In this document: positions 9,993-19,999 of the stretch, piece after piece
Position numbering within the stretch: the first letter of the stretch is position 1
Layout: each line of letters begins with the position of its first letter
NCBI GenBank assembly: GCA_023091665.1
Contig: JALJCQ010000016.1
Coordinates: 868,001 to 932,000 of the forward strand
Length of the DNA stretch: 64,000 nt
Direction of reading: 5' to 3'
Source of the DNA: Pythium myriotylum
Lineage: Eukaryota; Oomycota; Peronosporomycetes; Pythiales; Pythiaceae
The notes under the pieces: model-generated
What the model saw: the letters and a program-made list of their open reading frames with translations, nothing else
The model's database searches: none
What the model was told of the DNA's origin: nothing
Position numbers and translations under genes: made by a program

Positions 9993-11470
9993 CCGATCAA
10001 TGACTGCTCAATTAAAGAGTAATACACGTATCGTTTCGATTCCATTCTCTCCAAACGGACTCTATCTCGCGAGTAGAAGACGTTGCATTGACTGAAACGA
10101 TAGTCTTGGATTAATCATGGAAGTCATGGACGCTATGTGGAACACTCCTGACATTCTACCACTTGTTCATTACTCACACATTAATGCAGGACTCTACATG
10201 ACAGCTGTGGCCCAAAAGCTTCGCCTATAATCGCACACTAGAATGGGGGCCGTGTAGTCTCTGATCTTTGGGGCGTACGCGTAGGCGCTGACGTCTACTT
10301 GTCAGCTGTGGAGGGTGGGAGCAAGTCCTGTGACGTGTCCGTCCCATCGATATCGCTGTGTCATGAGGTTACAGCCCACAACAAGTAAGCTACAAGCGAG
10401 ATCTGACCGACACGTCAAATTTCCTTACCGGACTCAGCGACTCCCAGCCAGGAAATTCATCTAGACTCGCCGTCACGAGGAACCCCGTCACGAGGAACGG
10501 CGCTCGCGGGACAGGAGGGCGGTGAGCTTGCTCTTTTAATTCCTTTACTCGCCGGTCACGCGGCTGTCATGAAGCGGCGGCACGACGGGACTTCGACGAC
10601 TTCGTCGTGGCAGGACCGGAGGGGATCTGTGAGTGAGCTCAATGAAGACCGTTGAAGTTCCGTCAATTCACTCTGAATTGGGGACGATTCGATGAATCGC
10701 GTCGATATTGTAGTTTTCACACTCGTCTTCAAGCAGCGTAGTTTTCACTTTCACACATTTCGAGGAAAATGGAATTTATTTTCACTAAATTTCAACTATT
10801 TTACCAGGCTTTAGAGATTTTCCCCAATAATGGACAGGACAAGGTGAGAAAGGGACAAGGCATGAACTACAGTAAACAGAAGGAATCATGCACTGTAACA
10901 CTCGCCTTCTCTGAATCCCGATACCTGCGCATCTGGCGAAGAATGAGGGCGTTGTTCCCGATCAGTGTTAAGTCGTACCAATAGTTCTCCATCGCGGCTT
11001 GAAGGAGTCAGCGGGATTCGGCTTGGTTGTTGGGACCCGTATTTTAGAGCTTGCGGTCGATTTAAAAGTCAACCGCAAGCTCTGTTCATTCAGTGAACAA
11101 AGTAGGTACATCGTGAAATCAAGCAATTCTGCTGATGATCAAAATGCCTCTTGCCAATGTTTACGTTTACTGCACGTTACACTTCAAAATATTTGAGACA
11201 CAATCACGTTTCTCATTTGGTCCGTCAGCGGGCGGCTTTGTATACCAGCGTCTCACAGTGGGAATCTCGATGCAAAGGCTTCACACTGGGATAGGTTGAC
11301 TCGACTTGCAGTTTCGAGATTTGCGCAGGATAACATTCGTCCAACAAGTTTTCGTACGGGATCGACGATTGCTTGGGCCACGACGGTCTATCTGAGCTGA
11401 TGCGGTGTTAGCAAGTATGGTTTTAGTAGTACACACCAACAGACATGAATTCCAGTGTCGACTTCGGAAT
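9993..11470. other. Stretch without a supported gene; inverted repeats
   Basis: Two small ORFs (71 and 65 codons at 10769 and 10999) show no recognisable motif. Notable structure: a 12-bp perfect stem AGAGCTTGCGGT/ACCGCAAGCTCT with a 14-nt loop at 11046-11083, immediately followed by GTTCA/TGAAC (11084-11098). There are smaller perfect hairpins near 10665-10700, and a short direct repeat of CCGTCACGAGGAAC around 10474-10499. The last nine bases (11462-11470, CTTCGGAAT) are a target-site repeat of the TIR element. Confidence 0.5.
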
Positions 11471-12059
11471 GGAAGCGTCTAATACAGGTCAATTTGTGGG
11501 TCAGGTCAGCGTCTTTTCTATGCACACATCCACTTGGTCAGGCAACAGGTCACGTCGAGCCACGTGACCAATGGTCAGTGTCACTGCCGAGGTCAGACTT
11601 TTCACGCCGAAACAGACTTTCCACAGTCGAATAACCAACAAACCAATCAAACAAGAACAGGGGTCGACCTGCCGGCCAAGGAGGTCGCGCCCTCCCGAGT
11701 GCACGCGTTCGGCTGTGAGTCACGGCAACAGCGCGGCCTCGAGGAAACGCCCGAGGTCGCGCTCGCGCGTGGCCGAACGTCACCCCGGCCGCGGGTAGCG
11801 ATGGCGCGACCTCTGTCTAACGCCTTTGTGGGTGGTCGCGCTTGCGCGAGGCCTTGCGCCATCGCCGCCGCACGACCGCTACGGTGCGTGCGCGTTGCGC
11901 TTCGTCGTCGGTCACCCGGGAGAGCTGTGCGCGCGACCGCGGCTGCCCGCATAGCATTTTGAAGCAGCGACTGCAGCGACCGCGGGGCCGTTCGGACGGT
12001 CTGTCCACCAACTGGACCGGCGGTCGTGACGCTTCGTGTCTTCATCGGATTTTGGGGAG

Positions 12060-12128
12060 TGCTGCAGCAGGAGAACTACTAGGATCTACTAAGATGAACT
12101 CAATAGACTACACTTATATCATCATCAT
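12060..12128 (+). repeat. LINE 3'-end tail
   Basis: AACTCAATAGACTACAC is followed by an ATC-repeat tail (to about 12128). This is the same terminal module as at the 3' end of the long LINE, so it marks the end of a short LINE insertion inside the TIR element. The inverted second copy of the TIR element carries it too. Confidence 0.55.
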
Positions 12129-12590
12129 GCTGCCCTCTGTCGCGCGGGGTCGCTCTCGCCTGCGCCGTCACTCATGCTCGCGTTCCCAGTCTTCGTCCTC
12201 TGTCGCATGTGGCTCTAGTTCTCGGTCCACGTCACTGCACCATGCGAGGTTACGCGCCATTGGAGGGCTGCGAACTCACACACGTTCGCCGATGGCGACT
12301 CCATGCCGCCAATTCTCTCCAAAGCGCCTTCCGCCATTGCGTGCAGTTCCTCGTGCATACGCAAAACCTCTTGTTGGTGACGTAACACATGACAGCAACG
12401 TCAGACCTAGCAGTAACGCTGCCAACCGATTCAGCTCTCCTAAAGGCGGCGCTAACAGTTTCCTCTCGGTGGAGGGGCATCGCTGCCACGCCGTGTCCAA
12501 CCAAGGGCAAAAGGCACAAGGACAACAAGGGCGCGGATAGAGGAGGCTTCAGCCCGAGGACAGCAGCTTTAGTTCCTGCTCCTGCTCCTA

Positions 12591-12625
12591 ATGATGATGA
12601 TGAAGTCTATTGAGCGCAATTAATG
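12591..12625 (-). repeat. LINE 3'-end tail, minus orientation
   Basis: Read on the minus strand: GTACATTAATTGCG, then CTCAATAGACTTCA, then repeated ATC. This matches the 3' end of the long LINE almost base for base. It lies next to the G run of the TIR element. Confidence 0.6.
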
Positions 12626-12652
12626 TACCCTACTCCTGCTCCTAATCCGGCG

Positions 12653-12654
<2 letters not shown>

Positions 12655-12688
<34 letters not shown>
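12655..12688 (+). repeat. Poly-G tract (34 G)
   Basis: A homopolymer of 34 G by count. The equivalent site in TIR-element copy 2 has 25 (as C, 29321-29345). This accounts for the whole length difference between the copies. Confidence 0.9.
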
Positions 12689-12689
<1 letters not shown>

Positions 12690-12729
12690 ATGGGTGGCAG
12701 GATCCGAGGGTGCCTTCATCGCCATGGTT

Positions 12730-12950
12730 CATTAACTTGCGATCCAATAGACCTCACCTTCAAATTCAAAGCCAGAGTCATAGCCTTCAAAGTCAAATCC
12801 AAAGTCATAGCCACATTGGCGAAGTGGTCGGCCATTTTGTTGCCGGTCCGGAGTGTGTACCGGACCGTCACCAGAGCGAGGGAGCCCAGGAGTCGCGTTG
12901 TTCGCCGACGGTCTCGATCTAAAAGCCCGGATTTGCAGCTGGTGAGACCG
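12730..12950 (-). pseudogene. LINE RNase H fragment
   Basis: On the minus strand a frame reads RTGNKMADHFANVAM, the C-terminal signature of the RNase H domain of the local LINE family (compare HNNMADFAANVA at about 32380). It is followed by an imperfect repeat encoding alternating LTLKAM/LALNLK. It is a small broken piece inside the TIR element. Confidence 0.5.
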
Positions 12951-12970
12951 CTAAAAATGTTGTCACCCAG

Positions 12971-13558
12971 ATGCAAAATGAGATCTATTGGATCGCTATC
13001 TCCAACATCACGTTGCAATCAGGCTTGTGGTCGTCAGGGGAAGCATCCATCGTCTGGAGTTCAGCGGTCTGTCTTGACTCGAGCTCCATGACGCCCCACC
13101 AAGCTGCCTTCCAAGGTCTCCTTGCTGGCCTACAGGCCGCCCTATCACACCGCCTCGACCACGTTGAAGTAGGCGGCCCCAACGGCATTATCCTACGCCT
13201 TCTACGTACGCGACACCCGCCGCGTCGCCCTCACCTGCGTCGTCTCTACGACCAAGCACGCGCCCACGCCGATCGCCTCGGCATCTGCCGCTGGCACCAA
13301 CTCCCACGATCGGAGCTCACAATGGCGAACGCGCTGACCACCCACGCGATGAATTCGCGAGCCAGTACGCACGCCAATCACCCTACCTCTCTCGACGGCC
13401 ACTCTGACCTTCGACACATGCTCGCTACAGACCTGCGTCCGTGGTGGTCCACCCAGACCGACCACGCTGAGCGTTAGCAGGGTCCACACCGAGCCTCTCT
13501 AGCTATTAGGATTCACACTCATTGAACTCAATAGACTTCATTTGCATCATCATCAAAT
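12971..13558 (+). pseudogene. 5'-truncated LINE copy (RNase H end and 3' tail)
   Basis: The frame ending at 13477 encodes a degenerate LINE RNase H (HQAAFQGLLAGLQAAL, then RLYDQARAHADRLG and MANALTTHAMNSR). It aligns with the C-terminus of the long LINE's ORF2. The usual Glu (AEY) is AAF and the GDS Asp is changed, so it is inactive. The 3' module follows the stop (AGCTATTAG, then CTCAATAGACTTCA, then ATC repeats, 13501-13558). The same piece appears inverted in TIR-element copy 2. Confidence 0.7.
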
Positions 13559-13970
13559 CAGGCTTGTGGTGCGTCCCCACCGCCTTCAGAGAACTTTATC
13601 CGGACATTCGATACGATCTCCTGGGAGCAGGTGCAGCGCACTGAGCATGATGGAAGACGCAAACGCTTCCGGCAGCAGAATGCCACTCAATGACAACCCC
13701 CTCCCCCCAAGCTACGACACGTGTGGGCCTTTTCCGACCAGAAGTGCACGATTCCAGTGAAGATGGCTCGGGAGGCAGCGGAGTGGGATGATACTAAATA
13801 AATATATCGTGTGTAGTTGTGGGCGATATGGCCTTAGCAAGCACACCTATTTAGTATATTTCTGGGTCTGACCATCGATGACCGCGGCCCCTACAGGTCA
13901 CGCCGAGAACATAGAAAAGACTCTGACCTGACCACAAAATTGACCTGTTTTAGTCGCAACCAGGAGGGAT

Positions 13971-14297
13971 AATTTCTATTCAAATTCCAATCTGGCAAGG
14001 AGTTCGAGCCGACAAAACACGATTCAGCTCAATGAGAGCCTAAATTTTAAGTGTAGGAGGGTAAACAGATACCTGCACAAACTCGTCCGCATCATCTCGA
14101 GCACGAATTAACACAACCCCTCCGCACCTGACGTAATTCTTCATTCACACATGTATTCAAAAGAAAGACAGGGTATGAGTTGGTATTCATGGGACCCTAT
14201 GTTGGTGAAGAATGAACTTTGCAACGCCTTGGAGGTGTCGGCGCCTACAAAGGTGAGTTTAACGGTCCCAGGTTCGTGGTCGACCTCAGTTTGCATT
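13971..14297. other. Intergenic, 3' side of GH3 gene 1
   Basis: I see no gene or strong motif here. It is the 3' flank of the GH3 gene, which is transcribed leftward towards it. Confidence 0.4.
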
Positions 14298-16706
14298 TTA
14301 TAGGCTGGTGCTCACGCCGATGGTCGAGTTAGTGTCATCGCCCTCACTGATCGCGATCTGAATGCCCTGAACCACGGTTGTATCGTTCAGGCGGAATGGC
14401 ACCACGCTGTCAACGATCGAGAACTTAGCACACAGATCGCTACCCAGATTGTCACCGTATGGATCGCATACGGTCTCGGGCTTGATAGCGATCACATAGT
14501 CACCGTTCTCAGCCACGCGGTTGAACCCCTGGCTAATTTGCGGCTTGAATACGCTCCAATCCTTGTATGTGAGCTTGAACGAAACTGTCTTCGACTTGCC
14601 TGGTGACAACTCGATCTTGGCAAACTTCTTCAACATCTTGACCTCCGGCACCGACAGCGAGCGGTACGGCTGCGTGAGGAAGAGCATGACAGTCTCCTTG
14701 CCCTTGAGTTTGCCGCTGTTGGTCACGGTGACGCTGGCAGTGATCGTGTCCTTCTCACCGGACACAGTGCTCTTGGACAGCTTCAGGTTCGAGTACGTAA
14801 ACGTCGTGTAGCTGAGGCCCGTGCCAAAGTTCCACTCGGTCTCGCATGTGCTGTAGCCGCAAAGGGTGTTAACACGGTGGTTGTACTGGATATCAACGTT
14901 GGCCGGATGGTTTGGGTACGTGATCGGAAGACGGCCGCTCGGGTTGACCTTGCCGTAGATGATCTCGGCGATGGCCTGGCCACCGGCTTCGCAAGGTAAC
15001 ATGGCGTCGATAACCGCGTGGACTGAGGATGGCAGACCATTGAGCAGACGTGGACGGCCTCCCACCAGCACGACGATCACCTTGGTTCCCGTAGAGGCGA
15101 GCTGCTTGACATACTCGATCTGACCTGCAGGCAAGGCCAAGTCACCGATATCACCCGGCTTCTCGGCGTAAGTTGCCTCGCCAATGGCCACCACCGTGTA
15201 TTGAGCCTTCGCTGCGAGGGCTTTGGCCTTGTCGAGATCACCAGATGCGTAGGATCCGTCCGCGGCCAAGCCGTTGAAGTACGAAACCGACGAGTTCTTG
15301 CCACCACCAATCATCTCGAAGCCCTGCTTGATGGAAATGCCATTAGGGTACATCGTGTTACCCGAGTACCCTTGCCAGCCGAGCGACCACCCACCACAAA
15401 GGTTGCCAATGTCATCAGCGGAATGGCCCGACAGAAAGACGGACGCCGTCTGTGGGATAGGCAACGTGTTATCCTTGTTCTGGAGTAACACAATCGACTC
15501 GCGGGCGATATTGAGCGCGACGGCCCGGTCTTTGTCCTGGCCAACGTTCGCCACAGCCTTTTCTCCCGGCACCGGGACGTCGTAGAGACCGAGCTCGAGC
15601 TTGGTCTTCACAATTCGCTGGGCCGACTGACGGATCCGATCAAGGTACTCTGGGTGCGCCTTGAGCATATCTTTTGTGTAGTCGATGAATGACACGTCGT
15701 TTGGCACCATGCTCATATCGAGCGAAGTGTGAGTGAGCGCCATTCGCACGGCCTCAGCTCTCGTCTTGGCCACACGGTGGAAGCTGTGGAGGTTGTCGAT
15801 TTCGGCCCAGTCTGTGACGACAAAACCATCGAAGCCAATATCGTTACGGATGAGGTCGCGAAGGATCTTGGGGTTCGCCACGACAGGCACACCGTTGATC
15901 GACACGTAGTTCTCCATGGCGGTCTTGACACCGGCTTTGGTCGCTTCAATGAAGGGGAGAGCAAAGTAGTTGAGCAGATCGAAGTCCGAGATGGTAACGC
16001 CGTCACGGTCATAACCTGCCGGCGTCTTGGAGTAGCCGACGAAGTGTTTCATACACGCCGCGACCTCGTTCGTGGACTGGATGCCCTTGATGATGGCCGC
16101 TCCCATGGTCGCGACCAGGTACGGATCCTCGCCAAAGGTCTCGAAGGTTCGAGCCCAGAGCTTGTTCTGCGAGATTTCGAGAATCGGGCCGAAAGTCCAC
16201 GAAATTCCGGCCGCGACCGTATCTTGCGCGGTGATGGCTCCCATTTTGCGCACGAGGTCTGGGTTGAACGAGGCACCCGCGTTGATCTGTTGCGGGAAGA
16301 GCGTGGCGTTCTGCACGTAGTTGGCGCCGTGCACCGAGTCGATGCCGTAGATTACTGGGTGACCGCCGTTCTCTTTCATCGTGATCTCTTGGATCCGCTT
16401 GATGATTTGGCGATATTTCTCTGGTGAGCCGTTGAAAGTGCCGTTGACGAGTCCGAACGGACTACCGAGGTAGGAGCCGACACGTTGCTTGGCAAACTGA
16501 GCGACCTTGTCTTCGTCTAACGTGCCATCCGCCTTCATCACGTTGCCGACGCTCAGTTGGGTCATCTGGCCGACCATGTCGTCGACTGTGAACTTGGCGA
16601 CGATCGCGGCGGCACGTGCGTCCATCCCGGAGGCCCCCAGAGAGGCGGCGCTAGATAGGGCGATGGTGAGAGACGCGAGAAGCGGCGGGAGCCACGACTT
16701 GAGCAT
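14298..16706 (-). CDS. Secreted GH3 beta-glucosidase, gene 1
   Basis: A glycoside hydrolase family 3 enzyme of about 802 residues that would release terminal glucose from beta-glucosides such as cellobiose outside the cell. The chosen start (16706) gives a clear signal peptide (MLKSWLPPLLASLTIALSSA) and lies just behind the core promoter; an upstream in-frame Met at 16799 lies before the promoter motif. The N-terminal barrel has the KHFVGY motif and the nucleophile region GFVVTDWAEI. Next come the alpha/beta sandwich (VLLQNKDNTLPIP, GGRPRL) and a fibronectin III-like end (SYTTFTYSNLKLS). No intron or break is seen. The protein is identical to GH3 gene 2 (34423-36831) up to the VPEVKMLKKF motif, then differs in patches. 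Gene 3 (55093-57510) is clearly diverged. Confidence 0.95.
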   Translation of the reverse strand: MLKSWLPPLLASLTIALSSAASLGASGMDARAAAIVAKFTVDDMVGQMTQLSVGNVMKADGTLDEDKVAQFAKQRVGSYLGSPFGLVNGTFNGSPEKYRQIIKRIQEITMKENGGHPVIYGIDSVHGANYVQNATLFPQQINAGASFNPDLVRKMGAITAQDTVAAGISWTFGPILEISQNKLWARTFETFGEDPYLVATMGAAIIKGIQSTNEVAACMKHFVGYSKTPAGYDRDGVTISDFDLLNYFALPFIEATKAGVKTAMENYVSINGVPVVANPKILRDLIRNDIGFDGFVVTDWAEIDNLHSFHRVAKTRAEAVRMALTHTSLDMSMVPNDVSFIDYTKDMLKAHPEYLDRIRQSAQRIVKTKLELGLYDVPVPGEKAVANVGQDKDRAVALNIARESIVLLQNKDNTLPIPQTASVFLSGHSADDIGNLCGGWSLGWQGYSGNTMYPNGISIKQGFEMIGGGKNSSVSYFNGLAADGSYASGDLDKAKALAAKAQYTVVAIGEATYAEKPGDIGDLALPAGQIEYVKQLASTGTKVIVVLVGGRPRLLNGLPSSVHAVIDAMLPCEAGGQAIAEIIYGKVNPSGRLPITYPNHPANVDIQYNHRVNTLCGYSTCETEWNFGTGLSYTTFTYSNLKLSKSTVSGEKDTITASVTVTNSGKLKGKETVMLFLTQPYRSLSVPEVKMLKKFAKIELSPGKSKTVSFKLTYKDWSVFKPQISQGFNRVAENGDYVIAIKPETVCDPYGDNLGSDLCAKFSIVDSVVPFRLNDTTVVQGIQIAISEGDDTNSTIGVSTSL

Positions 16707-16740
16707 CGTTGTTGGGCTTGGAGTACTTGGGTGTGTTCTT

Positions 16741-16762
16741 CCGAGAAGATTGGAGAATGAGG
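16741..16762 (-). promoter_or_regulatory. Oomycete core promoter (Inr plus FPR) of GH3 gene 1
   Basis: On the minus strand the sequence CTCATTCTCCAATCTTCTC lies about 35-55 bp before the ATG. It fits the oomycete Inr/flanking-promoter consensus (YCATTYYN followed by CAWTTTNYY). The same motif stands at a similar distance in front of GH3 genes 2 and 3. Confidence 0.7.
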
Positions 16763-16944
16763 TGGTGACCTCAGAAGGATTTTTTGTCATAGAAAACATG
16801 CCGTCGAGTTCTACACGGGATAGGACCCGCTACTGGGACTGGATCATGCTTTGGACTTTTACCACGAAGAGACATGTGAAGACAGTGCAAGGTAAGTGAA
16901 GACTTCACGTGCCTCCGGCTGTCTTCCCGCAGGACTCGTGCGAA

Positions 16945-18029
16945 TGATGGGTAAGGTTGTTACCTAACTCACCGTGGGAATAGTTCTTAATGCTAGGATA
17001 GACATAAACGCATCTTTGTGTGTGGTAGACAGCAATATAGAGAGTAACTTGTGACTAGTGCGGGCAATGATGGGAGTTGAGGAGCAGACTGACATGACTT
17101 GATCTGCCGGAGGTGTGGCTGTCGGCGCCCAACATACTCACTACAACAAGACGACATTTAGTACACATGACGGAATTGGACAAAAGACATGTTTTGACCA
17201 GATATCTCAGTCAAATATTCAGGCAACCGCTGTTTCATCTTCTTGCGTGCATATACAGCGTTTGTTTCTGTACATTTTAATGTACGGACAGAAACATCGT
17301 GAAATGATTCTGGCATGACAGATTATGTTTGATTACGATAATTCCTTGTCACGTGCGTCAGGCATTTTTAACGTGAGCGAGGACATGTTAACTTGTCATA
17401 TGTACTTCAGTAATCTCACCTAATATCGGACGCCACAATTACTGGATGCATTCGGCCAGATCTGCTGCAGAAGGAGTTGCGCAATGTCCGCACATTTAAT
17501 GTATTAACGCATGGAAATTCATAAGAGGACAATGCTAATACAATGCAACGAACAGAGTCATGGCATTGTATGTCACAGGAAAGCCAGGCCTTCGTGACTA
17601 GGTCAGTAAACAATTTCCTGCGATCCCTTACCCAAGATATGGTCAACAAATTCCCACCCTTTCTTTGGGCAAGAGTGTGCATGAGGCTTTTGTACAATGC
17701 AGAAAAATATTTCGATGTGGTTAGTAATCCGGGTGAAATACCGATCTAGTCGATCTCAGCATCACAACGAGTAAGTTCGATCTCGCATATAATCATCCTC
17801 CTCACGATGTGTAAGGTTAGGCCCAAAATCTTGAAGACGCAAGATCTCTTTGGAGATGGATGCCGGATCCCACGGCTCAGCCCGCCAAGCTCACACCACC
17901 GTTTTCTTCAAGACGATCTCACTGGAGATGGATGCCGGATACCATGGTTCAGCCCGCCTAGCTCACTCCTACGGCGTAGGAAGTATAACTTTGCACAAAC
18001 CTTGCAGCTGACAGCATCCAGAATGGAGC
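16945..18029. other. Stretch without a supported gene; one imperfect duplication
   Basis: No coding region is supported. At 17832-17894 and 17907-17966 a segment of about 60 bp is repeated imperfectly in tandem (shared core TGGAGATGGATGCCGGAT, then TCAGCCCGCC). A nested inverted repeat (GTTTCTGT/ACAGAAAC around GTACATT/AATGTAC) lies at about 17264-17296. Confidence 0.45.
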
Positions 18030-18240
18030 TCGGGCTGTTTGAGGCATGTCGCGGGCGGATTCACCGGTATGCCACCACCATGTTCCACGACGAAACTACA
18101 TGGCTCCTCAACAATCCAAGCAGTCGACCTCAGACACGCATTACGAGCAGGGCACAAGATGGCGAAATACGTCGCAAACCAAGCCATGGGCCACCGTATT
18201 TCGCTTGAATCACAGCTCCATTGGACAACACTCGATGATC
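18030..18240 (+). pseudogene. Degenerate LINE RNase H fragment
   Basis: A frame reads RAGHKMAKYVANQAMGHR, resembling the C-terminal RNase H signature of the local LINE family (NMADFAANVA). The surrounding sequence is too decayed to align further. A small inverted repeat (CGACAGCCTG/CAGGCTGTCG) follows near 18400-18434. Confidence 0.4.
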
Positions 18241-18499
18241 ATATCATCACGTTCCTCCTCCACGACATATCCCACCAAACATCCTCCATCCGCTGTGGTC
18301 ACAATCTCATTACCGAAGTGGCAGCCGCCGTTCTCCGGCACCGGGTTTCAACAGACTACTCTCCGCCTAGCGAATAAGATACCACCCGCGTCCTGTAGGG
18401 TCGACAGCCTGGTAAAGGCCTACAGGCTGTCGGACGCTATTGGTAATACCAAATCGAGAAAAAATTTCTAACGTTACGATGGCGACATAGCACATCCTC

Positions 18500-19160
18500 C
18501 CACCCACAACTGGAGCATCTAGGGCGATCAGAAGATCCCGAAGCCGTGATCGCCTCAATAGATGCCGGCGGTTGTGCAGCCCAGTTGTTTCGGCCGCTGC
18601 ACCCAGCATATACCCGCTTAGCAAGATCCCACACCCAAAGAACACTCCCCACCAAGCTGTGCGAAATTCACCAAAAGCATCGCCAGTCACGTGTATTCGC
18701 GAGATGACTGGCGCAGAGGCAAACGTCGCTATGGATTCCATGCGTAGCCTTAGTGTTGCGCCGCACTTCCTCTGACGACAGATTTCCAACCCTGTGAATC
18801 CCGTCACACAAACGATCTAAAGAACGTGTAAGAAAGGCATCTCATCTGCCAATTAAGGGACGGCTTGTCTGCATCCTCGCAGGAAGCACCACAGACCAGG
18901 AGGCTGGTTGACCTCGTCCAAGTCGCGTGCTCGCACTCCATGGTAGCTATCCACTAGCCACCGCGTCGACCAGTCATGGGTCGTTAGATGAATAGTAATC
19001 ACCCCGTCGATCTCAATAGATTTCACTTCGAAACGAACTTTCTGACACCACAAGGTCCGCTCATCCCATAGGCGACTCACGCGCCTGAAATTGCCACCAT
19101 TGAGCATCGTCTATGGAGCGAACTTATTGTACCCTAGTTGCTGGGGCTCTATACGTTCCA
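18500..19160. other. Decayed repeat-derived sequence
   Basis: No intact gene. The word CTCAATAGATTTCACTTCG near 19012 is a weakened form of the LINE 3' tail module, so at least part of this stretch is likely old LINE sequence. Confidence 0.3.
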
Positions 19161-19164
19161 TCAC

Positions 19165-19197
19165 TACGGATAGTCAACTTGAAGTTGACTATCCGTA
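19165..19197. repeat. Perfect 33-bp palindrome with 1-nt centre
   Basis: Left arm TACGGATAGTCAACTT, single centre base G, right arm its exact reverse complement. It lies in a gene-free stretch, so a transcription terminator of a neighbouring gene is not an obvious explanation. A second, looser one with 9-bp arms (AATGCTCAA/TTGAGCATT) is at 19687-19711. Confidence 0.9.
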
Positions 19198-19199
19198 TC

Positions 19200-19999
19200 C
19201 CTTCTTCAAGGTAGAAGGCCTCCACAGCAAGCATGGCCCCAACGCAGTAGCGCCTTCCACCTCTCCATATCAAAAGCTATATTCGTTCACGCTGATGTAA
19301 CATAAGAGGCATCACTTTCCTCATCATCACCAACATCCTGTGGCTGAGTAAGCTGTGTACCATTGTGTTGATTGGTGCTGCACATGATGTCGCCTTGGCG
19401 TAGTATATCCGCAATAGGAGTGAAGTACCCGCGTAGCTTGCAAGAAGGGTGATGCCCACGGAGTTGGTGTAGATGAGGGCGCTAAGCCACAAATAACAGT
19501 TGTGTCGCCCCTGCCGTTGTACAGCTTAGATGTCTTGTCAGGAAGCCATGGAATTTTGCTTTAGTTGTTTGTTGTCATCGGGCTACGGAGAAGTAGTGAG
19601 TCAGCGCTTGCTTGGCTATGACCGCTCCAGCGCCTCGGGACAGGGCTTTCACGAAAACTGACCCGATCTGTCGTGTCCAATCATGCAATGCTCAAGAGCA
19701 ATTTGAGCATTCTGTTTTCCACTAAATTCAATCCAGAAGTAGAGAAGTGGTTATATTCAGGATACCGATGATTGGCAGAAGTATCTAATAGATTGATTCC
19801 AAGGCACTCTTTTCAAGTAGTTCGTGTTGGGGCTTTGTGTTCACAATACAATGCGGATCTCGTTGTGCATAAACGATACATGACTCGTTATGGACTGAGG
19901 AGAATGTATGGATTAGAGTTTCCAGTATGTATGGTTGTTCCCGGCGGAGAATGCCACAAGCACTTTACGACTGTTATAGTGGCCGCGTGTCAGAGATTT
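19200..19999. other. Intergenic, 3' side of the arginine deiminase gene
   Basis: No supported gene apart from small chance ORFs. It forms the 3' flank of the deiminase gene on the minus strand. Confidence 0.4.

Larger units (their letters stand above)
11471..13961 (+). mobile_element. Non-autonomous TIR element, copy 1 (Mutator-like by TSD length)
   Basis: The element begins GGAAGCGTCTAATACAGG and its other end, read inward on the opposite strand, begins GGTTGCGACTAAAACAGG. The similarity continues for about 50 bp (terminal inverted repeats reaching GTCTTTTCTATG). No transposase is seen. Inside are fragments of LINE RNase H sequence in both orientations and a 34-base G run (12655-12688). Copy 2 at 28048-30529 has the opposite orientation, is almost identical and is 9 bp shorter, exactly the difference in the G run (34 versus 25). 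The flanking 9-mers differ between left (CTTCGGAAT) and right (AGGAGGGAT) but match those of copy 2 crosswise. A 9-bp duplication suggests the Mutator superfamily. Confidence 0.88.

Noticed and set aside
4110..10142. Possible terminal inverted repeats of the Mutator-like element (4110-4146 and 10114-10142)
   Set aside because: The match is short, gapped and made of CATGGA words that are common inside the element. No target-site duplication was found. Kept only as a weak hint.
11842..12540. 232-codon ORF within the TIR element (also inverted in copy 2)
   Set aside because: Arg/Ser-rich, no domain, and crosses a LINE tail. Its conservation reflects the near-identity of the two copies only. No transposase signature is seen.
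15729..16427. Long antisense ORF (232 codons) over GH3 gene 1, repeated over gene 2 at 34702-35400
   Set aside because: It lies opposite a clear GH3 coding frame. It is repeated only because genes 1 and 2 are identical there, and it has no recognisable domain.
18367..18807. 146-codon minus-strand ORF with a weak LINE-like composition
   Set aside because: I could not align it to the RNase H or any other LINE domain with confidence.
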